From positions 62,001-126,000 of the forward strand of contig NZ_VATK01000007.1 in the NCBI RefSeq assembly GCF_006546985.1: 64,000 nucleotides of DNA. Direction: 5' to 3'. This stretch comes from Bacillus sp. 03113. GTDB taxonomy: Bacteria; Bacillota; Bacilli; Bacillales; Cytobacillaceae. Below, one piece after another: positions 44,386 through 52,732 of this stretch. Position numbers and translations under genes: made by a program. How positions within the stretch are numbered: position 1 is the stretch's first letter; every line of letters starts with the position of its first letter. The notes under the pieces are model-generated. The model was given only the letters and a program-made list of their open reading frames with translations. It did not search any database and was not told the DNA's origin.

Positions 44386-44460
44386 GAAAATGAAGCAGAA
44401 GCTGTGAAAAAGTGGGTTTCTGAGAATAAAAGTATTCCAGAAGCTGGACGAAATGAGATT
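44386..44460 (+). pseudogene. Relic of a second OpuAC-type binding protein (C-terminal fragment)
   Basis: The plus strand translates as ENEAEAVKKWVSENKSIPEA, which matches the C-terminus of OpuAC-like proteins (compare DEAKGVESWLSKNESVKDAW in the intact gene). No start, lipobox or core remains. It suggests that this region once held another betaine-transporter gene. Confidence 0.55.
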
Positions 44461-44582
44461 GTCCTATTATTACCGTGTGAATCTCCATCTACTGCTATTA
44501 GTATGAGCTTTTTTATGATATAGTATCCAAAAGTATACTATTATTTTAGATTAAGAAAGTATAAGCTTTGTAAAGTTAGACT

Positions 44583-44700
44583 GGTGTCTAGCAGCAACCT
44601 AGCCGCTCGGATCATAAGCCACAATCCTCCAGAAATCAGGATTTCCTGCGGATTTCGTCTTATGTCTGTCGCGGCTGGACAAGGCGCTTACGCTTTTCTA
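44583..44700 (+). repeat. Dispersed repeat family B, copy 3 (tail type 2)
   Basis: Runs from GGTGTCTAGCAGCAACCTAG to CAAGGCGCTTACGCTTTTC. It contains a long hairpin (GCCGCTCGGATCATAAGCC against GTCTTATGTCTGTCGCGGC) with an inner AATCC...GGATT stem. Over 90% identical to the tail at 45.3 kb. It precedes hxlR directly and is open in the same frame. Confidence 0.85.
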
Positions 44701-44718
44701 AAGATGGAGGGGAAACAT

Positions 44719-45084
44719 TTGGGACATGTTTGCAATAAGCCGTATAACTGCGAAAAAGAATTAACACTTGCTGTTATTGGCGGGAAGTGGAAAATGCTTA
44801 TTTTGTGGCATTTAGGTAAAGAAGGAACGAAGCGTTTTAATGAATTAAGGTCTCTTATGCCGGGAATTACCCAAAAAATGCTTGTGAACCAATTACGTGA
44901 GCTTGAGCAGGATCATATCGTTCATCGCGAAGTATATCCCATTGTTCCACCCAAAGTGGAGTACTCTTTGACCGAACAAGGAAAAAGTCTGCTGCCAATT
45001 CTTGAGTCTATGTATGAATGGGGTAAAAATTACATGGAGACGGTTATGAAGGATCAGGTCATTATGAATGATTCTACAATGTAG
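44719..45084 (+). CDS. hxlR: HxlR-family transcriptional regulator
   Basis: 121 residues: winged-helix HxlR type ([66 protein letters not shown]). In B. subtilis HxlR activates hxlAB in response to formaldehyde, and here hxlAB follow. The TTG at 44719 behind GGAGGGG is preferred. A longer frame beginning at 44584 would add 45 residues that are only the translation of a dispersed repeat, so an annotated longer start would be an artefact. Confidence 0.88.
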   Translation: MGHVCNKPYNCEKELTLAVIGGKWKMLILWHLGKEGTKRFNELRSLMPGITQKMLVNQLRELEQDHIVHREVYPIVPPKVEYSLTEQGKSLLPILESMYEWGKNYMETVMKDQVIMNDSTM

Positions 45085-45247
45085 CTTTTCATTTTAAGAT
45101 GTTTTAGGAAAATAACGATAGAAATTCCATTAGAAAACCATTTGCTAAACTTTGAAATAAAGTGATTGCATTTGGTTTTTTTTTCGTGATTTTTACTAGG
45201 AAACTATAAAATTGTTTGCTGTGAATAGCTTCGATAGAGATATATCG

Positions 45248-45421
45248 ACGTCCAGCTCCGAGTACAGAACGTACTAGTGCCGATGTTGCCACAGGATGTG
45301 GTGTTCTTAATCGGCCAGTACCTAGCCGCTCGGATCATAAGCCACAATCCTCCAGAAATCAGGATTTCCTGCGGATTGCGTCTTATGTCTGTCGCGGCTG
45401 AACAGGGTGCTTGCGCTTTTG
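45248..45421 (+). repeat. Dispersed repeat family B, copy 4 (head module + tail type 2)
   Basis: Starts CGACGTCCAGCTCCGAGTAC, continues TGCCGATGTTGCCACAGGA and TTCTTAATCGGCCAGTACC (head as in the 10-kb copy). The tail is CCTAGCCGCTCGGATCATAA to GGTGCTTGCGCTTTTGG (as in the 44.6-kb copy). It sits between hxlR and hxlA; the remainder of that 450-bp gap holds only AT-rich sequence with the hxlA leader. Confidence 0.85.
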
Positions 45422-45542
45422 GTTCTTTACAGTATCCTTTTGGTGACTATGTGAAATGAAAGTGCGTACTTCATTTTTCGAAAAATACAATTTAAAATGT
45501 GATTATAGGAAAAATCATATTACTTAAGGAGTGGGGAATACT

Positions 45543-46184
45543 ATGGAACTTCAATTAGCGTTAGATCTTGTTAATATTCCAGAAGCAAAGGAAGTAGTAA
45601 AAGAGGTAGCAGAACATATTGATATTGTTGAAATCGGTACGCCCGTAGTTATCAATGAAGGTCTTAAAGCAGTTAAGGAAATTAAAGAAGCTTTTCCTTC
45701 TTTAAAAGTATTAGCGGATTTAAAAATAATGGATGCAGGTGCTTACGAAGTCATGAAAGCTTCAGAAGCTGGTGCAGATATTATTACAGTGCTAGGAGCA
45801 ACGGATGATTCTACAATTAAGGGAGCAGTAGAAGAAGCTAAAAAGCAAGGAACGAAAATTCTTGTGGATATGATTAATGTTAAGGATCTAGAACAGCGTG
45901 CGAAAGAAGTCGATGCGCTTGGTGCAGACTATATTTGTGTACACACAGGCTATGACCTGCAAGCAGAAGGAGAAACTCCTTTTGAACAGCTTCAAACAAT
46001 TAAACGAGTTGTCAAAAATGCAAAAACGGCAGTTGCAGGAGGAATTAAGTTAGCCACTCTTCCAGATGTTGTTCAATCTCAACCTGATCTTGTTATTGTT
46101 GGCGGCGGAATCACTGGTCAAGAGGATAAAAAAGCAGTTGCTTCAGAAATGAATAAGTTAATTAAACAAGAGACTTTTGCATAA
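45543..46184 (+). CDS. hxlA: 3-hexulose-6-phosphate synthase
   Basis: 213 residues, orotidine-phosphate-decarboxylase-like TIM barrel: MELQLALDLVNIPEAK, VEIGTPVVINEGL, VLADLKIMDAGAYEV (D-x-K-x2-D catalytic pattern), GADYICVHTGYD, VAGGIKLATLPDV. It condenses formaldehyde with ribulose 5-phosphate. The ATG at 45543 follows AAGGAGTGGGG; an in-frame ATG four codons earlier overlaps that site. In this location it would capture formaldehyde released by betaine, dimethylglycine and sarcosine demethylation. Confidence 0.94.
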   Translation: MELQLALDLVNIPEAKEVVKEVAEHIDIVEIGTPVVINEGLKAVKEIKEAFPSLKVLADLKIMDAGAYEVMKASEAGADIITVLGATDDSTIKGAVEEAKKQGTKILVDMINVKDLEQRAKEVDALGADYICVHTGYDLQAEGETPFEQLQTIKRVVKNAKTAVAGGIKLATLPDVVQSQPDLVIVGGGITGQEDKKAVASEMNKLIKQETFA

Positions 46185-46198
46185 GAGGAATTGCTATT

Positions 46199-46756
46199 AT
46201 GCAAACAACTCAATATATTACAGAAATTATCAATGAATTAAGTCGTACTGCCGATTTATTGGCAAATGAAGAAGCTGAAAAGCTGGTAGATAAAATTCTT
46301 CAATCAAAAAAGATATTTGTAGCGGGTGCCGGCAGATCCGGATTTATGGTCAAATCCTTTGCGATGAGGATGATGCATATGGGTTTAGACGCTTATGTAG
46401 TGGGGGAAACTGTTACTCCTAATCTTCAGTCGGATGACCTACTCATCATTGGATCTGGCTCTGGTGAAACAAAAAGCTTAGTTTCAATGGCTGAAAAAGC
46501 AAAAAGCTTAGGTGCTGGAGTTGCCCTTGTCACAATTTTTCCAGAATCAAAAATCGGACAACTAGCTGATGTGGCGATTAAATTACCCGCGAAGGCGAAA
46601 GCAGAAAAAGATAGTGAATATCATACGATCCAACCAATGGGATCCTTATTTGAGCAAAGCCTCTTATTGTTCTTAGATGCAGTTATATTGAGATTTATGG
46701 AGAAAAAGGGTTTGGACTCAGATACTATGTTTACTAGACATGCTAATCTTGAATAA
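46199..46756 (+). CDS. hxlB: 6-phospho-3-hexuloisomerase
   Basis: 185 residues, SIS domain: KIFVAGAGRSGFMVKSFAMR, MHMGLDAYVVGETVTP, LIIGSGSGETKSLV, and the C-terminal PMGSLFEQSLLLFLDAVIL. It isomerises hexulose 6-phosphate to fructose 6-phosphate, completing the formaldehyde-fixing module with HxlA. It starts 15 bp after hxlA and is followed by a terminator. Confidence 0.94.
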   Translation: MQTTQYITEIINELSRTADLLANEEAEKLVDKILQSKKIFVAGAGRSGFMVKSFAMRMMHMGLDAYVVGETVTPNLQSDDLLIIGSGSGETKSLVSMAEKAKSLGAGVALVTIFPESKIGQLADVAIKLPAKAKAEKDSEYHTIQPMGSLFEQSLLLFLDAVILRFMEKKGLDSDTMFTRHANLE

Positions 46757-46831
46757 AATGTAGAGTCCTAAAGAGAATCGTAACTACTTTAGTTATTAAA
46801 AGTAAGTTTATAGCATTTAATATTTTTAGCT

Positions 46832-46858
46832 AAAACCCCTTGGCTCCCAAGGGGTTTT
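46832..46858 (+). terminator. Terminator of hxlAB
   Basis: AAAACCCCTT / AAGGGGTTTT, a perfect 10-bp stem with a 7-nt loop; the arm ends in TTTT. Confidence 0.85.
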
Positions 46859-46935
46859 GGCATGTCCCTTCTAAAAAAAGGGTTTCCATACTAAAAAGAT
46901 ACACGTCCTTATATTTTCCTAAGTTCATATTTTTG

Positions 46936-47568
46936 TCAGTTTGAAATACAAGGAGTTTTCTCTAAATATTTTTTATCATTAATCTGGTTAATGATAAATT
47001 TTGCTATATTTTCATTTGAAATTTTTACACCTGGCATATCTGTTAACTTTTCCTTTATCCTACCTGTTTCTGGACCTTCAACTACAAATGGCAATCGTAC
47101 AAGAGTCCATTCAACATCACTATTTTGAAGAATAGTTAGTTCCTTTTTTTTATCCGCTATCATCTCAGAAAATAAGAGTTCAAACATTTTTGCTCCTATT
47201 CTATTTACCAGTTTCTTTTTATCGCCTGTTACATTAAGAGAAGCTCCTGTAACTCCTATGTATCTTCTAATACCAAATTCACCCATAAAATTAAGGATAT
47301 TGCTAGTTACACTGCTATAGATAGGGAAATCCTTCAAAGGCTGCCCTAAGGTATTTATAACAATATGACAATCTTTAATCAGCGTTCGAATGGAAGTTTT
47401 GTTTTGAGCATCCCCCTTAATCAGTTCTATTCTGTCATCACTATAGGTTAATTTATCAGGATTCCTAACAAGCATCCTAACTTGGAACCCACTTTCTAAC
47501 GCTTTTTTTGCAATGTAACGTCCTACTTTTCCTGTACCCCCAATAATTGCGATTCTATTAGATTGCAC
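46936..47568 (-). CDS. NAD(P)-binding NmrA/SDR-like oxidoreductase
   Basis: 210 residues, atypical short-chain dehydrogenase: the nucleotide motif is IAIIGGTGKVGRYIAKKALESGF (GxxGxxG), with VRNPDK, DCHIVINTLG, and RRYIGVTGASLNVTGDKK. There is no clear Tyr-x3-Lys, as in NmrA-type or SDR_a5 proteins, so it may be a redox sensor or reductase of unknown substrate. A decayed second copy, with its upstream flank, lies at 49.24-49.87 kb. Serine hydrolase and SDR genes are on the same strand. Confidence 0.78.
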   Translation of the reverse strand: MQSNRIAIIGGTGKVGRYIAKKALESGFQVRMLVRNPDKLTYSDDRIELIKGDAQNKTSIRTLIKDCHIVINTLGQPLKDFPIYSSVTSNILNFMGEFGIRRYIGVTGASLNVTGDKKKLVNRIGAKMFELLFSEMIADKKKELTILQNSDVEWTLVRLPFVVEGPETGRIKEKLTDMPGVKISNENIAKFIINQINDKKYLEKTPCISN

Positions 47569-47710
47569 GAAAAAAATTCCTCCCAGTAAAAAAATTAGAA
47601 AAACACTCTATAAGATAAACGTTTAAGATATTCTTTTAGTTTCAAAGAATATTCATTTCTCGCTATTTTTCGCTAAAAAAAACCATATTGCAAGACAAAT
47701 ATAAAAAGAA

Positions 47711-47755
47711 AAAGACCCGTGGAGAAGCACTGTTGATACTTTTCCTCGGTTCTTT
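47711..47755 (-). terminator. Terminator of the serine hydrolase gene
   Basis: AAAGACCCGTGGAGAAG (47711-47727) pairs with CTTTTCCTCGGTTCTTT (47739-47755). On the minus strand it is followed by a T-rich tract. Confidence 0.65.
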
Positions 47756-47823
47756 CTGCATTAACATTTAAAGACCGCATGAGTCAGCTATTATTTTTTA
47801 ATCTCAGACATTTTTTTGAAAAC

Positions 47824-49125
47824 TCATTCTTGTTTTCTCAGCATTCTCATTCCGGCAAATACAGCCCATGCTTTTCCATTTTGATCAAAATAAAAGCGGA
47901 TTGGCATGAGCGTATCATTGAAAAAATATGAACCGTTCTCACCAAGTTGTAAAGTATATACTTCACCGTTTATTTTTCCTTGCAGTTCACCGTTATTAGC
48001 TATTATTTCTAAACGACCCCCTTTTTTTGGTACATACGTTCCGAGTAGTGCTTTTGGATTTTTAATGGGGAATGGAACAGGAAGAAATCGTTGTGTATGT
48101 AAAGGGATGTTTAGCATAGTATTGATGACCTCAAGCCAAATAACATCAGCAGCAACATTTGATACATTTGTTAAAACAGCGACGGCAATGTTCTTTTCTG
48201 GGATAAAACCGAAATTCGATGATACGCCCTGCTGTACACCATTATGTTCTACGAGAGTGATCCCATGGTAATCATTTACTTTCCATGCATATCCGTAATG
48301 GGAATTTTTAGCCATTTCAAAATAAGGCTTCCACATTTTTTCTATTTGCTTCGCAGATACCATTTGCTTACCATTTGCCATCCCTCGATTGATATAGAGT
48401 TCACCATATTTTAATAAATCAATGACGGTTGTACGTATGCCGCCACCTACCTCATAATTACCTAGAGCAGGCCAATTTAGCTTTTCATATCTTTCATTTT
48501 CACGACTATACTTGTAAGGTGTTGCAACATGGTCTGACTTATGAACTTCTTCAAGACTATAGGATGTCCTATACATTTGTAGTGGATTTAATATCTGTTC
48601 TGTCATAAAACGACGGAATAACTTTCCTGTTTTTGCTTCAATAATGGCTCCTAATAATAAAAAGGTATCATTGCCATAGCTCAAGTATACCCCCGGTTGA
48701 CCGAAAATCTCATGTTCTACTTCAGCTAAATAATTTACATGCTCTGACAACTTATTTAACTGTTCATTTCTTTCAATTATTCCTAGTCCAGTCGTATGAG
48801 TTAATAAATGGTGGATTTTGATTTGATTGATGTCCTTTACCCCTTTTAGATGAAATAGTGGTAAATGCTTCTTTACAGGATCATCGATCGATAGTTTGCC
48901 TTCTTCTTCGAGCATCATAATTGCCAATGCTGTAAAAGACTTTGAGATAGATCCTGTACCAAATATTGTATTCGTAGTCACAGGCTCATTTGTTAGGATA
49001 TCGGCTACACCAAATCCCTTCTCGTAAATCACTTTACCGTTTTGGCTAACAGCTACTGCCATACCGGGGATATGATCTTTTTCCATCCGTTTTTGAACAG
49101 ACTGTTCGAATAAACTCCAATTCAT
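47824..49125 (-). CDS. Serine hydrolase, beta-lactamase/PBP4*-like (class C fold)
   Basis: About 433 residues. The nucleophile motif S-x-x-K is seen as GTGSISKSFTAL, and the Tyr-x-Asn motif as YLSYGNDTFLLLG. A late HNG triad element appears as VEHNGVQQG. There is no signal peptide or membrane anchor, so it is probably cytoplasmic. The C-terminal 90 residues form a small beta-rich domain typical of esterase/D-aminopeptidase-like members. It could be an esterase or peptidase; antibiotic hydrolysis is not implied. The ATG at 49125 gives better spacing to AGAGGTG than the one at 49134. Confidence 0.8.
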   Translation of the reverse strand: MNWSLFEQSVQKRMEKDHIPGMAVAVSQNGKVIYEKGFGVADILTNEPVTTNTIFGTGSISKSFTALAIMMLEEEGKLSIDDPVKKHLPLFHLKGVKDINQIKIHHLLTHTTGLGIIERNEQLNKLSEHVNYLAEVEHEIFGQPGVYLSYGNDTFLLLGAIIEAKTGKLFRRFMTEQILNPLQMYRTSYSLEEVHKSDHVATPYKYSRENERYEKLNWPALGNYEVGGGIRTTVIDLLKYGELYINRGMANGKQMVSAKQIEKMWKPYFEMAKNSHYGYAWKVNDYHGITLVEHNGVQQGVSSNFGFIPEKNIAVAVLTNVSNVAADVIWLEVINTMLNIPLHTQRFLPVPFPIKNPKALLGTYVPKKGGRLEIIANNGELQGKINGEVYTLQLGENGSYFFNDTLMPIRFYFDQNGKAWAVFAGMRMLRKQE

Positions 49126-49236
49126 ATTGTGCATTCACCTCTTTATTATAGTTAATTAGTGCTATTATATAGTTTTATTTCAGTCCCTATCTTCTAAGCG
49201 TTTCAAGGTAATGAAAAGTATAATATAAGCACCTTT

Positions 49237-49870
49237 ATCCGTTTGAAATACAGGGAGTTTTCCATACATAATTTGTATCATAAACCTGATAAATCATATA
49301 TTTTGTTATATTTGGAATGTTTACCAAAAAAACATATCCGATGGCTATTCCTTTATATTATCCGTTTCTAATCTTCAAATACAAATGGTAATCGTATAAG
49401 TATCCATTCAAATCCCTATTTAGAAGTATGTTTAATACTTTATTTTAATACACCAGAATTTATATCTGAAGTTAGATTACTGTCTAGCTCCAGCGCCTAT
49501 CGACTATCAAACTTCAGGTCTTCTCCCTACGATAAGTCAACATCGATTCGCTAACGCTCATCGTGTTTCCTTTATCTCAGTCGAAGCCCCTCCAGTTTGT
49601 ACGTCGATGATCAAGGCGCTTGAGCTTTTCTTATTATCCATCGTTATAAGAAACAAGAGTTCAAACATTTTTCTGCTCCTATTTAATTTACCGGCTTCAT
49701 GTTATCCCTTTCTTATATTGGCTTTGTAAGATATATGTTAATAAAAGCGATTTTTGAATCAATTGTATGAATCGCTGTTTCGCTCGCCTTAAAGCAAAGC
49801 TTAAAAGTAGTACAATTTTCATTTATCGTTCTTTTTCGCCAAAAAAACCATATTGCAAGATATAAATATA
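49237..49870 (-). pseudogene. Decayed second copy of the NmrA/SDR gene, split by a repeat
   Basis: The sequence from TTGAAATACAGGGAGTTTTC onward follows the 3' half of the intact SDR gene (46940-47140). After the inserted repeat it resumes with AAGAGTTCAAACATTTTTC, matching about 47170-47240. Further on, the promoter-side sequence AAACCATATTGCAAGA also matches the flank of the intact gene (about 47680). Many frameshifts and deletions are present, and no open frame survives. Confidence 0.75.
49482..49632 (+). repeat. Dispersed repeat family B, copy 2 (tail type 1) inside the SDR pseudogene
   Basis: Begins GTCTAGCTCCAGCGCCTATC, passes TATCAAACTTCAGGTCTTCT and TCAACATCGATTCGCT, and ends ATCAAGGCGCTTGAGCTTTTC. 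It is nearly identical to the 10-kb copy in reverse orientation but lacks the head module. It interrupts the alignment between the decayed and intact SDR genes. Confidence 0.85.
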
Positions 49871-49890
49871 TGATTTATAATTATCAAAAA

Positions 49891-50023
49891 GTTTCCCTTG
49901 GGAAAAATATTTATATATAGTTAAAATAAGTTGTCCAATCCAACATATCTTTATATATGTTCATTTTTTTGAGAGGATAATAGCATCGATTTTTTTTGCG
50001 AAAAAAGTTTCCTTAGGTAAAAA
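49891..50023 (+). promoter_or_regulatory. Two MntR-like boxes upstream of mntA
   Basis: GTTTCCCTTGGGAAAAA (49891-49907) and GTTTCCTTAGGTAAAAA (50007-50023) share the dyad TTTCC(T/C)T(A/T)GG(G/T)AAA, close to the Bacillus MntR operator, and both are preceded by AAAAA. They are 116 bp apart; the second lies just before the ribosome site, the first further upstream. Manganese-dependent repression is inferred. Confidence 0.6.
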
Positions 50024-50057
50024 TATTTAGTTGAAGAAAAAAGGAGTAGATGAGGGC

Positions 50058-51005
50058 ATGTCTTATATCAATATCAAACGTTTTATCTCTGGTTTGCTTG
50101 TGTGCATGTTAGGAATATTCATAATGTCGGGGTGTACAAACGGGAAAGAAACATCAAATGAAGAAACTGGGAAATTGAAGATTACAACGACAATAGGCAT
50201 GATTGCAGATGTCGTGAAGAATGTTGGAGGAGAGCATGTTGAAGTAACAGGCTTAATGAAATCAGGAGTTGATCCGCATCTCTATAAAGCATCTCAAGGG
50301 GATATTAAAAAATTAGATGATGCAGAGCTTATTTTTTATAATGGCCTTCATTTAGAAGGGAAAATGGGAGAAATTTTTGAAAAAATGGAGAAGCAAAAAC
50401 CAGTAGTGGCTGTTACTAAAGACATTAAGGAAGAGGATTTAAGATCAGCAGATGCTAGCTTGCAAGGGCATGATCCTCACGTTTGGTTTAATGTGAAACA
50501 CTGGATCACAGCCACAAAAACGATTCGGGATCAGCTCATAAAGCAGGATCCAGACCATGCTGATGATTATAAGCAAAATGCAGTTGAATATATCACCAAG
50601 CTAGAAGAGCTAGATGCCTATGTAAGAGAACAAATTGCAACGATTCCTGAGGAGGGGCGTGTACTGGTAACGGCTCATGATGCGTTTGGATACTTTGGGG
50701 ATGAATATGGAATAAAAGTAATGGGTTTACAAGGATTAAGTACAGCATCTGAATATGGCTCCAAGGATGTGAGCAAGATTCGCGATTACTTAGTCGAAAA
50801 TAAAATTAAAGCGGTCTTTGTAGAATCAAGTGTACCAAAAAAAGCCATTGAAGCGGTTGTAGAAGGAGCAAGAGTAAAAGGTCATGAAGTGAAAATTGGC
50901 GGCGAATTATTTTCTGATGCGATGGGAAAAGAAGGGACAGAGGAAGGAACATATATAGGTATGGTTCGTCACAATGTAGATACGATTGTAAGTGCTTTAA
51001 AATAA
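50058..51005 (+). CDS. mntA: Manganese ABC transporter substrate-binding lipoprotein
   Basis: About 315 residues, cluster A-I metal-binding protein. The lipobox is FIMSGC. Metal ligands are visible in SGVDPHLYKASQ (His), GHDPHVWFNVKHW (His), VTAHDAFGYFG (His) and GELFSDAMG (Asp). Together with the two permeases and the MntR-like boxes this fits MntA of Bacillus; ZnuA proteins usually carry a His-rich loop, absent here. The ATG at 50058 is chosen behind AAGGAG; the TTG at 50031 has no ribosome site. Confidence 0.88.
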   Translation: MSYINIKRFISGLLVCMLGIFIMSGCTNGKETSNEETGKLKITTTIGMIADVVKNVGGEHVEVTGLMKSGVDPHLYKASQGDIKKLDDAELIFYNGLHLEGKMGEIFEKMEKQKPVVAVTKDIKEEDLRSADASLQGHDPHVWFNVKHWITATKTIRDQLIKQDPDHADDYKQNAVEYITKLEELDAYVREQIATIPEEGRVLVTAHDAFGYFGDEYGIKVMGLQGLSTASEYGSKDVSKIRDYLVENKIKAVFVESSVPKKAIEAVVEGARVKGHEVKIGGELFSDAMGKEGTEEGTYIGMVRHNVDTIVSALK

Positions 51006-51038
51006 GAAATTTGAGAATAAGAAGAGGGAGGAAAAAGA

Positions 51039-51767
51039 ATGTCAACTCCGTTAAAAGTAAAGGATTTAACTGTTGCTTATCAAAAAAAGCCAGTATTACG
51101 AAATGTATCGTTTGAAATTCCGGAAGGGGAATTAATCGGGATTGTCGGACCGAATGGGGCAGGAAAATCAACGCTTATTAAAGCGATCCTTGGCTTAATT
51201 CCAAAGGTGACCGGAGATGTTGAAGTTTTCGGAAAGTCTTATAAAGAACAACGTAAGCTTATTGGGTATGTTCCACAGCGTGAATCTGTTGACTGGGATT
51301 TTCCAACCAATGCTTTGGATGTTGTCACGATGGGACGCTATGGACATCTCGGATGGTTGAAAAGACCTGGAGGCAAAGAAAAAAAGATTGCCATGGATTG
51401 CTTGCGGCAGGTTGGTATGGAGGATTTTGCCGATCGTCAAATTAGTCAGTTATCAGGCGGTCAGCAGCAACGGGTCTTTTTAGCACGTGCCCTTGCACAG
51501 GATGCAGATCTTTATTTTATGGATGAACCATTTGTTGGAGTGGATGCAGCGACAGAAAAAGCCATCATCACACTTCTAACCAAGTTAAAGAAACAAGGAA
51601 AAACGGTATTGGTTGTCCATCATGATTTAAATACGGTCAAAGAATATTTTGATAGTCTTATTTTATTAAACGTTGAATTAGTTGGCATTGGAGAGACCGA
51701 GCAAATGTTTACAAAAGACCATTTACAGAAGACGTATGGCGGGAAGCTAATGATGTTTGATGTTTAG
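51039..51767 (+). CDS. mntB: Manganese ABC transporter ATP-binding protein
   Basis: 242 residues. Walker A is GPNGAGKST, the Q-loop [13 protein letters not shown], the signature [15 protein letters not shown], Walker [13 protein letters not shown]. The N-terminal [20 protein letters not shown] and the VDWDFP segment are typical of metal-type ATPases (MntB/ZnuC). AGGGAGG precedes the ATG. It is second of four genes in the operon. Confidence 0.92.
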   Translation: MSTPLKVKDLTVAYQKKPVLRNVSFEIPEGELIGIVGPNGAGKSTLIKAILGLIPKVTGDVEVFGKSYKEQRKLIGYVPQRESVDWDFPTNALDVVTMGRYGHLGWLKRPGGKEKKIAMDCLRQVGMEDFADRQISQLSGGQQQRVFLARALAQDADLYFMDEPFVGVDAATEKAIITLLTKLKKQGKTVLVVHHDLNTVKEYFDSLILLNVELVGIGETEQMFTKDHLQKTYGGKLMMFDV

Positions 51768-51802
51768 GTTGAAAAATCCTTCATATAAATTGAGGTGAAA
51801 AG

Positions 51803-52732
51803 ATGAACTGGCTACAAGTGTTTCAAGATCCGAATACACAATGGATTTTATTAGGCTCTATGCTTTTAGGGCTTAGCAGCGGTGTCATTGGCAGCTTCGC
51901 TTACTTGCGGAAACAGTCACTTATGGGAGATGCCCTGTCTCATGCGGCGCTTCCTGGGGTTTGTTTAGCATTTATGGTTACGGGTTCTAAGTCGATTTTT
52001 TATTTTTTAATCGGTGCAGTGCTTGCAGGGGTGCTTGCTACTTTTTTAATTAGCTTTATCACAAGGCATACAAGAATCAAACAGGATTCTGCGTTGGGAA
52101 TTATTTTGTCGGTATTTTTTGGTGTTGGGATTGTCTTGTTAACTCAAATTCAACACAGTGATCTTGGAAATCAGAGTGGTCTTGACAAGTTTTTATTCGG
52201 TCAGGCTGCCTCTATGATCCAGTCGGATGTGTATACGATGGCAATCATTTCTGCAGTTCTTGTTGGGGTTTGTGTGTTGTTTTTTAAAGAATTCAAGCTA
52301 CTTTCTTTCGATGCTGGATTCGCCAAAGGGATCGGATTACCAGTGGTCCTCTTAGATCAATTTATGATGCTGCTGATTGTTGCGGCTGTGGTAGTCGGCA
52401 TTCAAGCAGTGGGAGTTGTTTTAATGGCTGCATTATTGATTACTCCAGCTGTGGCAGCTAGGTATTGGACAGAGAAACTACATGTAATGATCATTATTTC
52501 TGGTTTGTTTGGTGTATTAAGTGGATTCAGCGGAACATTTGTGAGCACCATTGCCCATAACTTACCGACAGGTCCTCTTACGGTACTTGCCGCTTCGTGC
52601 TTATTCATTTTCTCAGTCCTTTTTGCACCAAAGCGTGGAGTGGTATCAAAGCTTTTATTAAAATGGTCTGTTAAAAAAGAATGGACCAACGGAACTTATG
52701 GTAAGAAGATGAGGGAAGGAAAATCAATATGA
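51803..52732 (+). CDS. mntC: Manganese ABC transporter permease 1
   Basis: 309 residues, ABC-3 family, about eight helices. The conserved blocks are SSGVIGSFAYLRKQSLMGDALSHAALPGV and QAVGVVLMAALLITPAVAARYWTEKL. It overlaps the next permease by 4 nt. Two different permeases in one operon is the Bacillus mntABCD arrangement and suggests a heterodimeric pore. Confidence 0.9.
   Translation: MNWLQVFQDPNTQWILLGSMLLGLSSGVIGSFAYLRKQSLMGDALSHAALPGVCLAFMVTGSKSIFYFLIGAVLAGVLATFLISFITRHTRIKQDSALGIILSVFFGVGIVLLTQIQHSDLGNQSGLDKFLFGQAASMIQSDVYTMAIISAVLVGVCVLFFKEFKLLSFDAGFAKGIGLPVVLLDQFMMLLIVAAVVVGIQAVGVVLMAALLITPAVAARYWTEKLHVMIIISGLFGVLSGFSGTFVSTIAHNLPTGPLTVLAASCLFIFSVLFAPKRGVVSKLLLKWSVKKEWTNGTYGKKMREGKSI

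Noticed and set aside
45277-45459. 60-codon open frame between hxlR and hxlA
   Set aside because: It is the translation of dispersed repeat copy 4; the same peptide appears upstream of hxlR from copy 3.
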